Below are positions 1-6,766 of a DNA stretch of 26,911 bases, piece after piece. The position numbers and the translations under genes were made by a program. Source of the stretch: an uncultured Erysipelotrichaceae bacterium (lineage in GTDB: Bacteria > Bacillota_I > Bacilli_A > RF39 > UBA660); the NCBI GenBank assembly GCA_902783435.1, contig CACZQV010000004.1, forward strand, positions 1-26,911, read 5' to 3'. The notes below the pieces were generated by a model that was given only the letters and a program-made list of their open reading frames with translations, was not told the origin of the DNA and did not search any database. How positions within the stretch are numbered: the stretch's first letter is position 1; every line of letters begins with the position of its first letter.

Positions 1-84
1 TGGTGCGAGTAACAGGAGTTGAACCTGCACGTCTAAGACACTAGATCCTAAGTCTAGCGCGTCTGCCAATTCCGCCATACTCGC
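1..84 (-). tRNA. tRNA-Leu (anticodon UAG)
   Basis: On the minus strand this folds as a class II tRNA with a long variable arm. The 7-bp acceptor stem pairs GCGAGTA with TACTCGC, the discriminator is A, and CCA is encoded at positions 1-3. The anticodon stem CTAGA/TCTAG closes the loop CTTAGGA, giving anticodon UAG, which reads CUN Leu codons. The T-loop TTCAACT is normal. The window begins exactly at the encoded CCA, so anything downstream is not visible. It lies 9 nt after tRNA-Ile2 and is probably cotranscribed with it. Confidence 0.97.
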
Positions 85-93
85 AAATAAAAA

Positions 94-170
94 TGGTGGA
101 CCCTATAGGACTCGAACCTATGACCGCACGGTTATGAGCCGCGTGCTCTAACCAACTGAGCTAAGGGTCC
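94..170 (-). tRNA. tRNA-Ile2 (anticodon CAU, lysidine-modified)
   Basis: A 77-nt tRNA with encoded CCA (94-96). The acceptor stem pairs GGACCCT with AGGGTCC. The anticodon loop CTCATAA carries CAT. Because the loop is CTCATAA and the body closely resembles the Bacillus tRNA-Ile(CAT), I call it the AUA-reading Ile2 tRNA, whose C34 is changed to lysidine by TilS, and not Met. AUA codons are common in this window, which fits. Elongator or initiator Met tRNA is less likely because the acceptor and D-arm resemble Ile2. Confidence 0.93.
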
Positions 171-181
171 GCTGCTATTTA

Positions 182-210
182 ATAATAACACATATTTTAT
201 TAGTGTGCAA
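182..210 (-). promoter_or_regulatory. Promoter for the two tRNA genes
   Basis: The minus strand has an extended -10 (TG, one base, TATTAT; hexamer at 182-187). A weak -35 hexamer TTGCAC (205-210) lies 17 bp upstream. Transcription would start about 5 nt before the tRNA-Ile2 5' end, which is usual for stable RNA genes. Confidence 0.5.
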
Positions 211-220
211 GTAAAATAAT

Positions 221-251
221 AAAAAAATAAGAGTTTTTTTCTCTTATTTTT
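221..251 (-). terminator. Intrinsic terminator of the 244-660 gene
   Basis: The inverted repeat AAAATAAGAG / CTCTTATTTT has a 7-base loop and is followed on the minus strand by a T-run. The stop codon of the upstream gene (244-246) lies in the 5' arm. It also insulates the tRNA promoter downstream. Confidence 0.8.
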
Positions 252-660
252 GTAACATGTTTAATAAGTTAATTTTAAACATATCTTTTTCTGGATTTGT
301 TTTAGATATCATTACACCTTTATATGTAGATAATTCGGCTCTATGTCCTTCATCTAAAATACCTTCTGGTGTGATGTTAGTTAAAAGAATGATACTTTTA
401 TCTTTATAAACTGTATAATGTAATACAATTGGTCCATGAACTTTTTTGAATAATTCATCAGTTGGTAATTGTAATTCATAAGATACAGTATTATTCTTTT
501 CATCTGTTTTTACTTCTTTACCTAAGAATGTACCTTTACGTAATTCTGGATAATAGTTAAATGTTAACTTTTTGTAAGCTAACATATTATATTTTCTAAC
601 AGATCTTTCTTTCTTTCTAAAATCATTTTCATCCAAGTATTCAAATATATAGTTACTCAT
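244..660 (-). CDS. Unknown 138-aa cytoplasmic protein
   Basis: I do not recognise this protein. It has no signal peptide, no membrane segment and no obvious catalytic motif. It is a mixed Lys/Glu-rich protein, with alternating hydrophobic strands in the second half (around residues 57-118) that suggest a small beta-rich fold. The start is set by a GGGGG Shine-Dalgarno (671-675) 10 nt before ATG. The gene is monocistronic: it has a perfect consensus sigma-A promoter (716-744) and its own terminator overlapping its stop codon. The roughly 50-nt leader can form two partly exclusive hairpins, one touching the ribosome site (see separate entry). The strong promoter suggests high transcription. Function unknown. 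Confidence 0.85.
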   Translation of the reverse strand: MSNYIFEYLDENDFRKKERSVRKYNMLAYKKLTFNYYPELRKGTFLGKEVKTDEKNNTVSYELQLPTDELFKKVHGPIVLHYTVYKDKSIILLTNITPEGILDEGHRAELSTYKGVMISKTNPEKDMFKINLLNMLQK

Positions 661-670
661 ATATATTCAA

Positions 671-701
671 CCCCCAAACTATTTGGTACCCCCTCTGTAC
701 C
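671..701 (-). promoter_or_regulatory. 5' leader with two competing small hairpins
   Basis: Two 5-bp hairpins occur in the leader RNA. GGTAC/GTACC (697-701 with 685-689) encloses a G-run. CCAAA/TTTGG (682-686 with 674-678) encloses TAG. They share bases 685-686 and cannot both form fully. The second takes up two G residues of the GGGGG ribosome site (671-675), so it would reduce initiation while the first would leave it free. The pairing is seen in the sequence; a regulatory role is inference. Confidence 0.35.
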
Positions 702-715
702 TTCAATGTGAGAAT

Positions 716-744
716 ATTATACCACAAATGTTTGATAATGTCAA
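716..744 (-). promoter_or_regulatory. Perfect consensus sigma-A promoter
   Basis: TTGACA (739-744), 17-bp spacer, TATAAT (716-721) on the minus strand. Both hexamers match consensus at every position. It drives the 244-660 gene with a leader of about 50 nt. Confidence 0.92.
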
Positions 745-764
745 TTAAATCTTTATAAAATAAA

Positions 765-789
765 AGAAAAAGTATTAAATACTTTTTCT
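765..789 (-). terminator. Intrinsic terminator of the two-gene surface-protein operon
   Basis: The inverted repeat AGAAAAAGTATT / AATACTTTTTCT surrounds a very short loop and is followed by T-rich sequence on the minus strand. The stop codon of the 788-3547 gene (TAG at 788-790) overlaps the 5' arm. Confidence 0.75.
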
Positions 790-3547
790 ATTTTGTATAT
801 TGTTTTGCATCTGTAGATGATGCTGTTTCTGAAGCAGAATTATTTACATATGCATTAATTAAATCTTCATAAGTATCATAAACATTACCGTAATCATCAT
901 AGAATTTTGTTCCTTCTGGATATTCAGTAGAAGCTCCTTCATTTGATCCAGATGTTGTATTTTGATTATCATCTGCGTTATCATCTTCATTATCGTCTTC
1001 TGATATATCATTAAATTCTGTTACATTGCTTGATGTATTACTATCTTGTTTATATTCTGGTTGATTATTATCTAATGTTTTTCCTGTTTTATTAGGATCT
1101 GGCATTTCTTCATTAGTTTGATCATTAGTTCCATCTGTAGTAATATCTTTAACTGAGTTATTTATATTACCATTTTCATCTTTATGATCAGGATCAACAT
1201 TTGCATTTATATCTTTTTCATTAATCTTCTTATCATTTGATGTGTCTTGATCTTTATTATTTTTGTTTATTTGATCATTTGCATCTTTGATTTTCTTTTC
1301 AGTTTCTTCGTTTTGTTTTTCAGCTTCTTCTTGTTTCTTTTTAGCTTCTTCATCAGCCTTAGCTTGTAATTCATCTTGTTTTTTCTTAGCTTCTTCTTCA
1401 GCTTTTTGTTTAGCTTCTTCATTTTCTTTATTTGTTTGTTCATCGATCTTAGCTTTTTCATCAGCTGGGATTTCTTTTTCTTCAGTTGTTGTTTCTGTTG
1501 TATATGTTGTTTCTGATTCTTCCCATTCTTCTGTTTCTGTACTAGATGAACTAGATTCAGTATATGAAGAACTTCCTCCACCTATAGTAGTATAACCATA
1601 TCCAGTTTCAACTACATCGAAGTGTCCATTAACTTCTAATTGGAATCTATCTAATCTAGATAATTCTCTGTGAAGATCATCAATTACGTAATGATTTTCA
1701 GCTGTTAATACTTTGATTAATGAATTTCTATATTGTAATTCAGTTGGATTAGTTTTATCTTCATCAGCACTTAATGTAATTGTTTCTAATCTTTCAAATG
1801 TATCGTCTGCATAATTACATAATCCAATATCATTAATGAAATCTATTTCAGTATCATTTAATGTATAATCGATTTCTAAGTTTTGGAATTCCATTTCTGC
1901 AGCAGCGATCATAGGAGTTACTGCTAATTTATAAGACTCTAATGTAGCATAAGCATCAGCATGAGCTATACCTTCAGTTCTAACGTCATTTGTTATAGGG
2001 AAGTCTTTTTTAACTTCGGCATAGAATGCATTTACTTTATCTAATTTATCTTGTCCAGTAGCTTCTTTAGCTTCTAGATACATTGTATGATATCTATTAT
2101 AGAAATCTTTTCCTTCTTGAGTTTCTAGTAAATAAGACATATTTACTGGGTTTTCAGAAGTTTCAATTACATATGCTCCCATTAATTGAAGTGATGCTGC
2201 TTTATAGTCCATAGACATTCTATCAGCTCTTACTTCAGTACCATTAAAGATTGCTTTAAGTTCATCTTTACTATAGTCGTTATAAGCTACTTGTAAAGCT
2301 TCAACTTCTTCAACTTTTAATGCTGCTCTAATATCTTTATCTTCTTCTACATATGCATCTGCAAAACTACCATTAAATTCCATTATTGTTGTTCCTAAAT
2401 TAGTCATAGCAGTTTTTTGAGATTCATTATCAGTTACTTCTAATAATTGTTCATATGTATAATCATTATAATCATCATTGTTACCAGTTTTGATAGCACC
2501 AACTGATTTTAAAATATCTTTTGGTACACCATCTAATACTGGTTCTTTATGTAGATTTACAACATAATTTTCTGCTGCATAAACTTTTGCTAAATCATCA
2601 TCATCATTATCAATAAATGTTGTAATTGATTTAGCTTGTTGTTTAAGCATTTCACCAGTTTTAGAACCTTTTAAAGCATAAGCTGCTCCACCTAAACCAG
2701 TTACTACTGCTAATGATATTACTAAACCTCTAACAGCAGCAGCACCATTTTTAAGTTTGTTGATTTGTTTTTTAAAGAATCCTGTCTTTTTTGGTTCCTT
2801 TACTTCAACTACATTATTATCTTCAATAGTAGTATCAAATTCATCATTGAATTCATCTTCGTAATCATCAGTATCAAATTCATCAACTTCTTTAGCTGTA
2901 TCAGTTTCTTTATCTAAACCTTCAATTACTAATTCTTCGTCTTCTTCATCAACATCTGATCCTTCAATTACTAATTCTTCATCTTCTTCATCATCAAAGA
3001 AATCATCATATTCTTCATCTGTTTCTTCAATTTCTTCAGAAGTTTTGATATTTTCATCTACTCCGTAAGAATCATCTTCTTCGTAATCATTTTCATCATC
3101 ATAATCGTCTTCGTAATCATCTTCGTCATCTTTGTCTGCTTCTTTTAATCTACTAGCGATACTTTTTCCTACTGGAGTAACTTCATTCTTAATTTCTTCA
3201 TCAGTAGTTATATTATGATCATCTGCCTTAGTTTTTTGTTTAGGCATAGCTTCAACTACTGCTTCATTAATAGTTTCTCTTTCAATTGGTTCTTTATTAA
3301 CAAATTCACTAAATTTATCAATAAAGTCTTCTCTACTCATTACATAAACTATTTCATCGTTAATCATTTGTTTAAATGCATCTTTTGAAGTAATATTTCT
3401 TTCTTTTACGATTTGTTCGCATGCTGTAATACCATCTTCATAATCTACATTTTCTACACTACCATCTCTATAGAATATAGTAGCGGCTCTTCTTTCAGTG
3501 TTTTCTTCATAGAAGTTATAAAAAACTACGTTAATTATTTTTTTCAT
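788..3547 (-). CDS. Large acidic single-pass membrane protein with coiled-coil ectodomain
   Basis: 919 aa, family not recognised. A cytoplasmic head (1-138) precedes a very acidic Asp/Glu/Tyr tract (about 139-247), which holds a short tandem repeat around EEDEELVIEG. A basic stop-transfer patch (253-266) and one membrane segment (about 269-291) follow. By the positive-inside rule, residues 292-919 are outside. The ectodomain has a helical globular part (about 300-645), a Ser/Thr/Glu linker (655-690), an Ala/Glu/Lys/Gln coiled coil (695-760) and a long polar Asn/Asp tail. At the extreme C-terminus (876-903) is one copy of the YYD..GN module found five times in the neighbouring gene. It starts 13 nt after that gene's stop, with SD AAGGGGG overlapping the stop, so the two are one operon and probably one surface complex. 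Function unknown. Confidence 0.9.
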   Translation of the reverse strand: MKKIINVVFYNFYEENTERRAATIFYRDGSVENVDYEDGITACEQIVKERNITSKDAFKQMINDEIVYVMSREDFIDKFSEFVNKEPIERETINEAVVEAMPKQKTKADDHNITTDEEIKNEVTPVGKSIASRLKEADKDDEDDYEDDYDDENDYEEDDSYGVDENIKTSEEIEETDEEYDDFFDDEEDEELVIEGSDVDEEDEELVIEGLDKETDTAKEVDEFDTDDYEDEFNDEFDTTIEDNNVVEVKEPKKTGFFKKQINKLKNGAAAVRGLVISLAVVTGLGGAAYALKGSKTGEMLKQQAKSITTFIDNDDDDLAKVYAAENYVVNLHKEPVLDGVPKDILKSVGAIKTGNNDDYNDYTYEQLLEVTDNESQKTAMTNLGTTIMEFNGSFADAYVEEDKDIRAALKVEEVEALQVAYNDYSKDELKAIFNGTEVRADRMSMDYKAASLQLMGAYVIETSENPVNMSYLLETQEGKDFYNRYHTMYLEAKEATGQDKLDKVNAFYAEVKKDFPITNDVRTEGIAHADAYATLESYKLAVTPMIAAAEMEFQNLEIDYTLNDTEIDFINDIGLCNYADDTFERLETITLSADEDKTNPTELQYRNSLIKVLTAENHYVIDDLHRELSRLDRFQLEVNGHFDVVETGYGYTTIGGGSSSYTESSSSSTETEEWEESETTYTTETTTEEKEIPADEKAKIDEQTNKENEEAKQKAEEEAKKKQDELQAKADEEAKKKQEEAEKQNEETEKKIKDANDQINKNNKDQDTSNDKKINEKDINANVDPDHKDENGNINNSVKDITTDGTNDQTNEEMPDPNKTGKTLDNNQPEYKQDSNTSSNVTEFNDISEDDNEDDNADDNQNTTSGSNEGASTEYPEGTKFYDDYGNVYDTYEDLINAYVNNSASETASSTDAKQYTK

Positions 3548-3560
3548 TTTCTATTCCCCC

Positions 3561-5504
3561 TTATTTAGCTCTCTTATTTCCAGTATAAGACCAACCATTA
3601 TTTAATAATTCTTTATTATTATATGTACTCCATTTTTTAGAAGTATAAGCTGAACTTATTATATATCTAGTTTTTGTACTTTGATAACAAATAGTAGCGT
3701 ATAATGGTTCTCTTCTTGTTGCTTTATCTGTTACTGTAATAGTTGAGTAAATTGGTATTGTTTTAACTGTATATTCACTACAACTTGCTTGTGTTTCAGT
3801 TGATGATGTAAGTACTGTAGTTGATGTTGATGTTGTACTTGTAGTTTCACCTGGAATTGTTACTGTTTTTGTTGTAGTTAATCCTCCAGTATAAGTATAT
3901 ACATCATACCAGTATTTAGGTAATGTTGTACAAGTATCACTACAATAACTATAATCAGCTCCTACAAATTTATAATGTGTTGTAGCTGTATCTCTAGGTG
4001 GGTTAGTAAATAATTGTCTACCTACGTAAGTCCATCCACCTACAGATGTTTGTGTAGTTGAATTAATTGTATTTGTTTGTGTATATTTTGTAGTTGTTGT
4101 TGTAGCATAAGTTGTACTATTAATTACTACATAGTTATACTTAGCACATGCTTTTTGTTGATAAGAACCTGTTTGCATGATAACATCTCTTGTTTTTGTA
4201 TAAGCTTTATCATAAGTTCCTATTTTTTCTTTTCTATCATATCTTTGTAATCTTTTTAAACATGTTGGATCAGCATCATTACAATTGATTTCTTGTGTAG
4301 CACAATTTGTTTTTGTCCAATCACTCCAAGAAGTCCATGCAGATAATTTAGCTGCGATTTGTTTTTGATACTCATATTCATATTCTTTTTTAGATTCACA
4401 TTGTTTTTTATATGTTTCATAAGATACTACTGTACCATTAGAACCATAATAGTTACCATTGTATTTAACACAATAATGTTTATCTTCAATACCACATGAT
4501 GTTTTATAATCATCTTCAGAAACTATGTTTCCATCTTTATCATAATATTTACCATTATATTTAACACAATAATGTTTAGTAATAACTCCACATGATACTT
4601 CATATTCAGTTTTACTTACTACATTACCATCTTTATCATAATAGTTACCATTGTATTTAACACAATAATGTTTATCTGATTCTGTACAAGCAGCAATATA
4701 TTCATCTTTGCTTACTTCGTTACCTTTATCATCATAGTATTTACCATCATATTTAACACATACATGTTTATCTTCTGGTACACCACATGATTTCTTGTAT
4801 TCTGATTTAGATACTACATTACCATTTTTATCATAATAGTTACCATTTCTATAACCACAGATTGTTTTTTCTACTACTATAGTAGTTTCTTTAGGTATAT
4901 AGTAAATTGTTTGTTCTTTAGAACCTTTAATTGGTACATAAGTATTATTAGACTTAGCACCTTTTACTGGTGTAACTCCACCTTGTTTTTGACAGATATA
5001 AGAATCACAGTATGTATAACATCCTAAATGTACTAAGATGTAATCTTCTCTTTCACTGTCTTTTAAGTTTACTTTAAGAATGTATTCGTCATCGGCTTTA
5101 GTTATTTTTACATAACTCTTTTCTACATCACAAGCTTTATTGTTTTTATCGATAAGTGCAATAATTAATTTTTTACCAATCATATCACTTAAAGTCATTT
5201 TATCTGATTGACCAACTTCTTTAGGTAATCTTTCATCAGTATAATAACTAATTGCTGCATTTTTCATTCTATCTAGGTTGTCTTGGAATATTTGTGATGT
5301 TAATGCATCTACACCTGTTGTATTACATTTTGTTGTAGTACATTGTTTAGCATTATTATTTCCATTATTAGTCTTATTAATAGCTGGTGCGATGAACTTT
5401 GGTAATAACCAAGCTAGTAATATAACAAAGACAATTACTAATATTAATTTTAGTAAGAAATCTCTAAATGGAAATCCTCTTTTATCATAATCTTCTGTGT
5501 ACAT
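3561..5504 (-). CDS. Single-pass surface protein with five paired-Cys repeats and TSP1-like Trp motif
   Basis: 647 aa. A short cytoplasmic N-terminus is followed by one membrane segment (17-37), so the rest is outside the cell. Residues 66-172 form a globular unit with a pilin/pseudopilin-like flavour (a helix with AAISYYTDERLP, then strands with Cys pairs); this is a weak call. Residues 212-372 are five repeats of about 32 residues, each built on Cys, YY-D-x-x-G-N and a second Cys exactly 24 residues after the first (216/240, 249/273, 281/305, 313/337, 345/369). A W390-x2-W393-x2-W396-x4-C401 cluster resembles thrombospondin type-1 repeats. The C-terminal third is very Thr-rich. It is the first gene of the operon with the 919-aa protein, with its own promoter (5539-5567) and SD GGGGGAG. 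Adhesion or envelope structure is a guess. Confidence 0.9.
   Translation of the reverse strand: MYTEDYDKRGFPFRDFLLKLILVIVFVILLAWLLPKFIAPAINKTNNGNNNAKQCTTTKCNTTGVDALTSQIFQDNLDRMKNAAISYYTDERLPKEVGQSDKMTLSDMIGKKLIIALIDKNNKACDVEKSYVKITKADDEYILKVNLKDSEREDYILVHLGCYTYCDSYICQKQGGVTPVKGAKSNNTYVPIKGSKEQTIYYIPKETTIVVEKTICGYRNGNYYDKNGNVVSKSEYKKSCGVPEDKHVCVKYDGKYYDDKGNEVSKDEYIAACTESDKHYCVKYNGNYYDKDGNVVSKTEYEVSCGVITKHYCVKYNGKYYDKDGNIVSEDDYKTSCGIEDKHYCVKYNGNYYGSNGTVVSYETYKKQCESKKEYEYEYQKQIAAKLSAWTSWSDWTKTNCATQEINCNDADPTCLKRLQRYDRKEKIGTYDKAYTKTRDVIMQTGSYQQKACAKYNYVVINSTTYATTTTTKYTQTNTINSTTQTSVGGWTYVGRQLFTNPPRDTATTHYKFVGADYSYCSDTCTTLPKYWYDVYTYTGGLTTTKTVTIPGETTSTTSTSTTVLTSSTETQASCSEYTVKTIPIYSTITVTDKATRREPLYATICYQSTKTRYIISSAYTSKKWSTYNNKELLNNGWSYTGNKRAK
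4389..4871 (-). repeat. Five in-frame tandem repeats (about 96 bp each) in a surface-protein gene
   Basis: DNA of period about 96 bp encodes residues 212-372. Stretches such as accattgtatttaacaca recur at matching phase, so the copies are similar at the DNA level and could expand or contract by recombination or slippage. Repeats 2-5 are closest; repeat 1 is more diverged (ICGYRNG in place of CVKYNG). Confidence 0.85.
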
Positions 5505-5538
5505 ATTTCAACTCCCCCTCTGTTCACATGTAGTTGCT

Positions 5539-5575
5539 ATTTTAACATAAAAAAGGCCTTATGTCAAGGCTTTTT
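5539..5575 (-). promoter_or_regulatory. Fused terminator (Smr gene) and promoter (surface operon)
   Basis: The minus strand reads AAAAAGCCTT, loop GACAT, AAGGCCTTTTTT: a terminator covering the TGA stop of the Smr gene (5564-5566). TTGACA (5562-5567) begins in the hairpin, and TAAAAT (5539-5544) follows after a 17-bp spacer made of the hairpin's 3' arm and T-run. The -10 is extended (TG, one base). Leader length to the next ATG is about 28 nt. Confidence 0.8.
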
Positions 5576-5824
5576 CACTATAGACACCAGTGTTTCACCA
5601 GTGTTAAAATTATTGATTTTATAGTCATTTACTAACTTATTTTTTCTTAATGTTTCTTGAGTAGTTTTTTTAATAATTCCTGTACCATTTCCATGTATTA
5701 TTACTACTTCTGTATGTTTACAATTATAATTATCATTTATAAAGTCATTTATTAGTATTCTAGCGTAATCTCTATCCATTCCATGCAAGTCTAATGTAGG
5801 TACATTATTATATAGTTTTATCAT
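5564..5824 (-). CDS. Small stand-alone Smr-domain protein
   Basis: 86 aa, essentially one Smr domain (the MutS2 C-terminal nuclease fold). The two hallmark motifs are present: LDLHG at 11-15 and HGNGTG at 44-49, followed by the helix and final strand that close the domain. Smr domains bind and nick nucleic acids, and in MutS2 act in mismatch or recombination control and on collided ribosomes. Here there is no MutS ATPase and no N-terminal extension, so the partner or target is unknown. The start overlaps the end of the PfkB-kinase gene by 17 nt, so the two are translationally coupled. The stop codon is TGA, which shows that TGA is not reassigned. A terminator overlaps its 3' end. Confidence 0.9.
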   Translation of the reverse strand: MIKLYNNVPTLDLHGMDRDYARILINDFINDNYNCKHTEVVIIHGNGTGIIKKTTQETLRKNKLVNDYKINNFNTGETLVSIVKKP

Positions 5825-6704
5825 AATCTAATACTTCTGATAGCATTGGAATAGAATTTCTTGATCCTATTCTAGTTACAGATATTGCTCCTGTAATATT
5901 TGATAATCTTATTGTTTCTCTTAATGAATATTTATTTGCTATAAAATAAGTAAATGCTCCATGAAATATATCACCAGCACCAGTAGAATCTAATGCTTTT
6001 ACTTTAATACTCGGAATTATTTCATAATTACCATCTATTTTAGTTAATGTTCCTTTATCTTCTAGAGTAATTACTATATTAGTATTAAAATATTCTTCTA
6101 ATTCTTTATGAATACTGATTAATCCTTCTATGTCATTAATATCTATATTTTTACTTGTAAAATCTTCTGCATATTCTTTAGAACATACAAAATAAGTTAC
6201 AAATTTACCCAAAAACTTAGTATCATCATTAACTCTACCTGCATCTAATACACTAATTGCATTAGGATTCTTTTCAAGTACTTCATAAGCTGTTTCTGGA
6301 TGTTCTCCATCTATTAATATAACGTCTGCCTCAATATTGATATTTTTATTTAATTTTCTTATTTGTGGTTCTTTATAAGTAATTATAGTTCTAGTACCAG
6401 TTTCTTTATTGGCAATTATATAACTACTTGATGTAGAACGATTATCTCTTATTTCTAAATTATCTATATTTATACCAGCGTTAATATAATCATTTTTTAT
6501 TATATTTCCATAATAGTCGTTTCCTACTACTGAAACAATAGAAGTATCCATACCCCATTTAGCTAATAGGAAGGCTGCATTAGAAGCAGGGCCTCCTCCA
6601 CATTCTATACGTTCTGGTACACGTAATTTTTTATTTTCTTCTGGAAAAGATTCTACTGGTAGAGTTACATCATATACTGAATGTCCTATACATACTATTT
6701 TCAT
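5808..6704 (-). CDS. PfkB-family carbohydrate kinase (ribokinase-like)
   Basis: 298 aa. I start at the ATG at 6704 (MKIVCIGHS), which has AGGTGAT just upstream; a 15-codon extension to 6749 would begin in the terminator T-run. The protein has the family's N-terminal GGGPASNAA motif (36-44) that binds the sugar, and the C-terminal DSTGAGD (239-245) with the catalytic Asp245 and anion-hole glycines. Length is normal for ribokinase, fructokinase and related enzymes, which phosphorylate a sugar or nucleoside hydroxyl with ATP in the cytoplasm. Substrate cannot be assigned from sequence alone. It is cotranscribed with the Smr gene from a promoter at 6721-6749 with an unusually short leader. Confidence 0.93.
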   Translation of the reverse strand: MKIVCIGHSVYDVTLPVESFPEENKKLRVPERIECGGGPASNAAFLLAKWGMDTSIVSVVGNDYYGNIIKNDYINAGINIDNLEIRDNRSTSSSYIIANKETGTRTIITYKEPQIRKLNKNINIEADVILIDGEHPETAYEVLEKNPNAISVLDAGRVNDDTKFLGKFVTYFVCSKEYAEDFTSKNIDINDIEGLISIHKELEEYFNTNIVITLEDKGTLTKIDGNYEIIPSIKVKALDSTGAGDIFHGAFTYFIANKYSLRETIRLSNITGAISVTRIGSRNSIPMLSEVLDYDKTI

Positions 6705-6720
6705 ATTATCACCTATAAAT

Positions 6721-6766
6721 ATTATAGAAAAAAAGATATAAAAAAACAAGGTAAACCTTGCTTTTT
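6721..6766 (-). promoter_or_regulatory. Fused terminator (permease gene) and promoter (PfkB kinase)
   Basis: Terminator stem AAGCAAGG / CCTTGTTTT (about 6744-6764) ends in a T-run and overlaps the permease stop codon (6765-6767). A promoter TTGTTT (6744-6749), 17 bp, TATAAT (6721-6726) uses the hairpin's 3' arm and T-run as its -35. The kinase ATG is only about 10 nt after the expected start site. Confidence 0.72.

Noticed and set aside
1287..1595. 102-aa plus-strand open frame and the 104-aa minus-strand frame at 1267-1581
   Set aside because: Both are shadows of the low-complexity Glu/Lys/Ala coiled-coil part of the 919-aa gene; composition is Ser/Phe or Lys repeats and no ribosome site exists.
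5564..5566. Possibility of a Mycoplasma-type code (TGA = Trp)
   Set aside because: TGA ends the Smr gene at the domain boundary and inside a terminator, and Trp is encoded by TGG in all genes examined.
6705..6749. 15-codon N-terminal extension of the PfkB kinase
   Set aside because: It is encoded by the promoter and terminator T-run and has no SD; the family starts at MKIVCIG.
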